Origin: Capsulimonas corticalis
GTDB lineage: Bacteria > Armatimonadota > Armatimonadia > Armatimonadales > Capsulimonadaceae
Direction: 5' to 3'
Length of the DNA stretch: 64,000 bases
Assembly: GCF_003574315.2 (NCBI RefSeq)
Contig: NZ_AP025739.1
Span: 7,068,001 to 7,132,000, forward strand
Positions 61,201 to 64,000 of this stretch are shown here, piece by piece. Position numbers and translations under genes: made by a program. The notes below the pieces were generated by a model that did no database searches, had not been told where the DNA came from, and saw only the letters and a list, made by a program, of their open reading frames with translations. The first letter of the stretch is position 1. Every line of letters starts with the position of its first letter.

Positions 61201-61473
61201 CGACCGGCGGCCGAAGCGACGGCCGGAACCGTAAGCGCCTCGACCCAACTTCAATGCCTGCCCTCTCTACCCTTTTGCCTGGCCTTTCGGCCAGTCCTCA
61301 GCTGCTCAAGATCATACGGGGCGCCCAGCCTGGGGACTACTATTTCCCCGGGTTAAATGAACATTGAGGAATCACCCTAGTCCTCGCAGCCGCAAGGTGA
61401 TAATGGCACTATGTTTTCATGCGCAGCGAGCCCTGCTAAGCTTGATCCGTAAGCTATAAGCGCAATATTCCCT

Positions 61474-61689
61474 ATGAGCATGGAGCATCATAAACCAGAG
61501 CATCAGTCCGGCCCCTCCCACCAGCACGTCGAGGCGGGCTTTGAGGAGCGAATCAAGGGGCTAGAGCTATACCCTGCCGGCGAGCTTACCCTCACCGTAG
61601 TCCTTCCTGGCGAGGAGGGGGCGTTTACCGCTGACAGCGCCGCTGAGGCCCAGGACGTGGCGGACCGCCGAGAGGGGACCGTGGAATGA
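61474..61689 (+). CDS. Small acidic protein, uncertain
   Basis: 71 residues, rich in Glu and His (MEHHKPEHQSGPSHQHVEAG; later ELTLTVVLPGEEGAFTADSA). It overlaps the 3' end of the E1-like gene on the other strand by 65 bp and may be a shadow. Codon use looks coding-like. If real, it could be a partner of the E2/JAB/E1 genes, but it has no terminal Gly-Gly and its strand is opposite. Confidence is low. Confidence 0.35.
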   Translation: MSMEHHKPEHQSGPSHQHVEAGFEERIKGLELYPAGELTLTVVLPGEEGAFTADSAAEAQDVADRREGTVE

Positions 61690-63025
61690 TAAATCCTGGA
61701 TTGCTAATCTTTGTTCCATGGCTAAAGCTATCGATGCCGACAATGCTTCTCAGGCTGCCGACGGTCGTGTCAATCAGATTTCCGCCAGCAATGGCACGAA
61801 TGGCCTCTGCAATCACGAGACAGGAAACCGTAAGGCCAACGAATGGCACACCGGCTGCGGCGTCAGCCGCCAAGACGATCCCGCATCGGTCAAGGCCGAG
61901 CGCTTCGTATGCGGCACGGTTCCTGTCCACCTTCTCCTCACTGGTAAGTGTCCTCCGAGCGTCTGGAAAAGCAACCGCCGCCTTGCCCCTGTTAGTGAAC
62001 GTTTGTACGAAGAACTCATCATAGTCGGCAGCCGTCGATCCCAAGCCTGCGTCGATGGACAATGCGAAGCCCGGGCTTTCGAGCAGACGGCGGGTAGAAA
62101 GGTTGTCGACTCCAGCAAGAAGGATACGGGGATCCGCATCGGCCAGAAGTAGCCGCCCGTCGAACCGGCGCTCCACAAGCCGCGTGGCGAAGCCGCGCGC
62201 CTCGAGCCAGCGGGAAACGACTCTCGTTTTTAGGTGCCCGATATGCCTGTGGTACGTAAGAACGCTGGTGCTCGGGGTTGAAAGCGTCACATGGTCGTCG
62301 TCTTGCAGGCACACCAGCGCCTTGCTGTCAGGATACGGCAACGCGGCCAGTGTCCAAGCGTAGGCTTGTCCAAGGTGCCCCAGGCCGAGCAGCCAAAGGC
62401 CGCTCGGGAGATAATATGGCTCAAGCCCCTCTCCGTGCCGCCAGTCCGTTCCGGGCATGGCGAGTGAAAGCCCGAGGCTGCGACGTCCGGCCCACCGATC
62501 CCGCCCCAGGAGATATGCGAAGCATTCCGATACTGCTAAGGCACCGGCCAAGACTGCCGCCAGCGGAAACATCGAATCCTCGGGCAGGCGGAACCCGTCT
62601 TCCGCCGGGAGCACACCGCCTGACCAGCCGCCATAGGTCACCCGTATGGCCGGGACGTCAGCCCCCTGGGATGTGCAGTCGCCGAGCAAAACAAGCGGCG
62701 CGTTGCTGAACGCCTCGCCAGCGATCTGGCCGCCCAGCCGCTGAATTGCCTGCCCAAGCGTTTGACCGCTACCGAGCCCCGTCACCAGTCTTTCATCCCC
62801 GTCAACTCCCACGATTCGAACGCCGCCGGCACAGGCCCTGGCCCCTGCATTTGCCATGGTCAGGAGGCATACCTGCCCGGATTCCGTGCGTACGGCGTCC
62901 TTCCCCACGACAATAGTGAAGGCGTATCGCCCGAGCATGGCGTATGCTGCGTCCACGGATTGGGCAAGCTGGAGATCGATAAGGATCTTGGCTGCTCTGT
63001 TTAGGTTTTCGCGATTGTGTTGCAT
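61625..63025 (-). CDS. ThiF/E1-like ubiquitin-activating enzyme homologue
   Basis: 466 residues. The N-terminal half is an E1-associated region (VVGKDAVRTESGQVCLLTMA; VTYGGWSGGVLPAEDG) and the C-terminal half a ThiF-type Rossmann domain: GLGHLGQAYAWTLAALPYPD, the acidic LQDDDHVTLS, KTRVVSRWLEARG and GVDNLSTRRLL. E1s adenylate the C-terminus of a ubiquitin-like protein. A catalytic cysteine candidate is in VSCLVIAEAI. The last ~25 residues look low-complexity and may be beyond the true end. It follows the JAB gene by 4 bp. Family assignment is good; the substrate is unknown. Confidence 0.85.
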   Translation of the reverse strand: MQHNRENLNRAAKILIDLQLAQSVDAAYAMLGRYAFTIVVGKDAVRTESGQVCLLTMANAGARACAGGVRIVGVDGDERLVTGLGSGQTLGQAIQRLGGQIAGEAFSNAPLVLLGDCTSQGADVPAIRVTYGGWSGGVLPAEDGFRLPEDSMFPLAAVLAGALAVSECFAYLLGRDRWAGRRSLGLSLAMPGTDWRHGEGLEPYYLPSGLWLLGLGHLGQAYAWTLAALPYPDSKALVCLQDDDHVTLSTPSTSVLTYHRHIGHLKTRVVSRWLEARGFATRLVERRFDGRLLLADADPRILLAGVDNLSTRRLLESPGFALSIDAGLGSTAADYDEFFVQTFTNRGKAAVAFPDARRTLTSEEKVDRNRAAYEALGLDRCGIVLAADAAAGVPFVGLTVSCLVIAEAIRAIAGGNLIDTTVGSLRSIVGIDSFSHGTKISNPGFIIPRSPLGGPPRPGPQRRCQR

Positions 63026-63029
63026 TCTT

Positions 63030-63491
63030 TCAGCTCCAACGGCCTACGTATAGCTTTTGAGCGGAAGGCCCAGGTTTGACCTCGCTCCACTGGTGGTTTC
63101 CCAAGAACGTGTAGTACGCGACGTCCGCTGGCTGCGGTCTCCCCTGCGCATAATTGGGGACGATGAAGGCCAGGTGGCCGCTGGAGGCCATCATGGGATT
63201 ATCACGGTCCAGCGGGCTTTGGAAGGGGGGACCGGGATGGGTATGGACATCCGCTACGACTTGCAGGCCGGATTCCTTCAGTATCTTCCAGAGCTTTCTG
63301 TAGCCCACTGAGGTGAAAATGATGTAGCCGGCCTCAAGGCACCCCGGCTCAAGGTCGTCGTAGAAGGCGAATCGGACTGCCTCCCTCCGCCCTTTTACGG
63401 TTTGCCCGAGGAGGAAGGCACCGCTTTCCCTGACACCGTCCCCACGGGCGGCAAGCTCAGAAACGAGATGGCTCCAGGCTGAGATGGGCAT
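63030..63491 (-). CDS. JAB/Mov34 (JAMM) metalloprotease, probable deubiquitinase-like
   Basis: About 153 residues. JAMM motif: Glu in VRESGAFLLGQ, then HTHPGPPFQSPLDRD (H-x-H-P, Ser, Asp), so the zinc site is complete. Such bacterial JAB proteins trim or remove ubiquitin-like modifiers. ATG 63491 is at the domain start; a GTG at 63515 is also possible, and the frame continues further upstream inside the E2 gene. It lies between E2 and E1 genes with 4-bp to overlapping spacing, so the three form one operon. Confidence 0.85.
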   Translation of the reverse strand: MPISAWSHLVSELAARGDGVRESGAFLLGQTVKGRREAVRFAFYDDLEPGCLEAGYIIFTSVGYRKLWKILKESGLQVVADVHTHPGPPFQSPLDRDNPMMASSGHLAFIVPNYAQGRPQPADVAYYTFLGNHQWSEVKPGPSAQKLYVGRWS

Positions 63492-63498
63492 AGAGAGT

Positions 63499-63999
<501 letters not shown>

Positions 64000-64000
64000 C

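Overview
The window is about 64 kb of fairly GC-rich DNA (roughly 57-60 % by eye) from an aerobic, apparently diderm (outer-membrane beta-barrel, periplasmic cytochromes) heterotrophic bacterium. Alternative complex III next to a cbb3-type oxidase, several ArsR regulators, PAS/SpoIIE phosphatases, PRC-barrel proteins and a CHAP/FG-GAP secreted protein would fit a lineage such as Armatimonadota (Capsulimonas-like) or Acidobacteriota-like groups. That placement is inference and not proven by anything here. No rRNA, tRNA or CRISPR array was seen.

Layout. 1-9.3 kb (minus strand): carbon metabolism, with a glucoamylase cut by the window edge, a VKOR-like membrane protein, a secreted protein, an SDR, a large FAD/Fe-S dehydrogenase, an enolase-superfamily dehydratase and a pyruvate-oxidase-like TPP enzyme. 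9.3-18.6 kb: an ion and envelope homeostasis block (DUF4396, ArsR-ClC, APC permease, two MscS channels, DUF389, CPA1 antiporter, outer-membrane protein), several of whose genes carry stops or frameshifts. 18.7-31.4 kb: an intact respiratory island, with small membrane proteins on the minus strand diverging from a plus-strand run ActA-B1-B2-F-C-D-E, CcoN, CcoO/P fusion and a tiny membrane peptide, bracketed by two ArsR genes. 31.6-45.4 kb: an accessory zone with a STAS-like pair, a Csp copper protein, a hydrolase, an SDR, a GH1-like enzyme, NDH-2, a copper ATPase cut by an IS256-family element, a sugar transporter and a PAS-SpoIIE phosphatase. Many of these are disrupted. 45.5-53.9 kb: a stress/envelope module (two PRC-barrel proteins, slipin, zinc ribbon, thioredoxin-fold protein, two-component system, second SpoIIE phosphatase, PAS protein). 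54.5-57 kb: a VapBC-type toxin-antitoxin pair, a receiver protein and an unknown protein. 57.6-61.2 kb: secreted proteins (CHAP + FG-GAP, metallopeptidase). 61.5-64 kb: the downstream end of an E2-JAB-E1 bacterial ubiquitin-like operon that runs off the right edge.

The main observations are these. (1) An 8-bp palindrome, GAATATTC, lies in four intergenic regions, mostly beside ArsR genes. (2) A promoter element with fixed internal spacing precedes three neighbouring stress genes, in one case almost touching the start codon. (3) Six in-frame stops and seven frameshifts fall between 9.9 and 45.4 kb, while the 12-kb respiratory island inside that span is clean. (4) The partial E2/JAB/E1 module has an E2-like protein without an obvious catalytic cysteine. 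(5) One PAS module is shared by three signalling proteins with different outputs. Whether the stops and frameshifts are real or residual assembly errors cannot be settled from the sequence alone.
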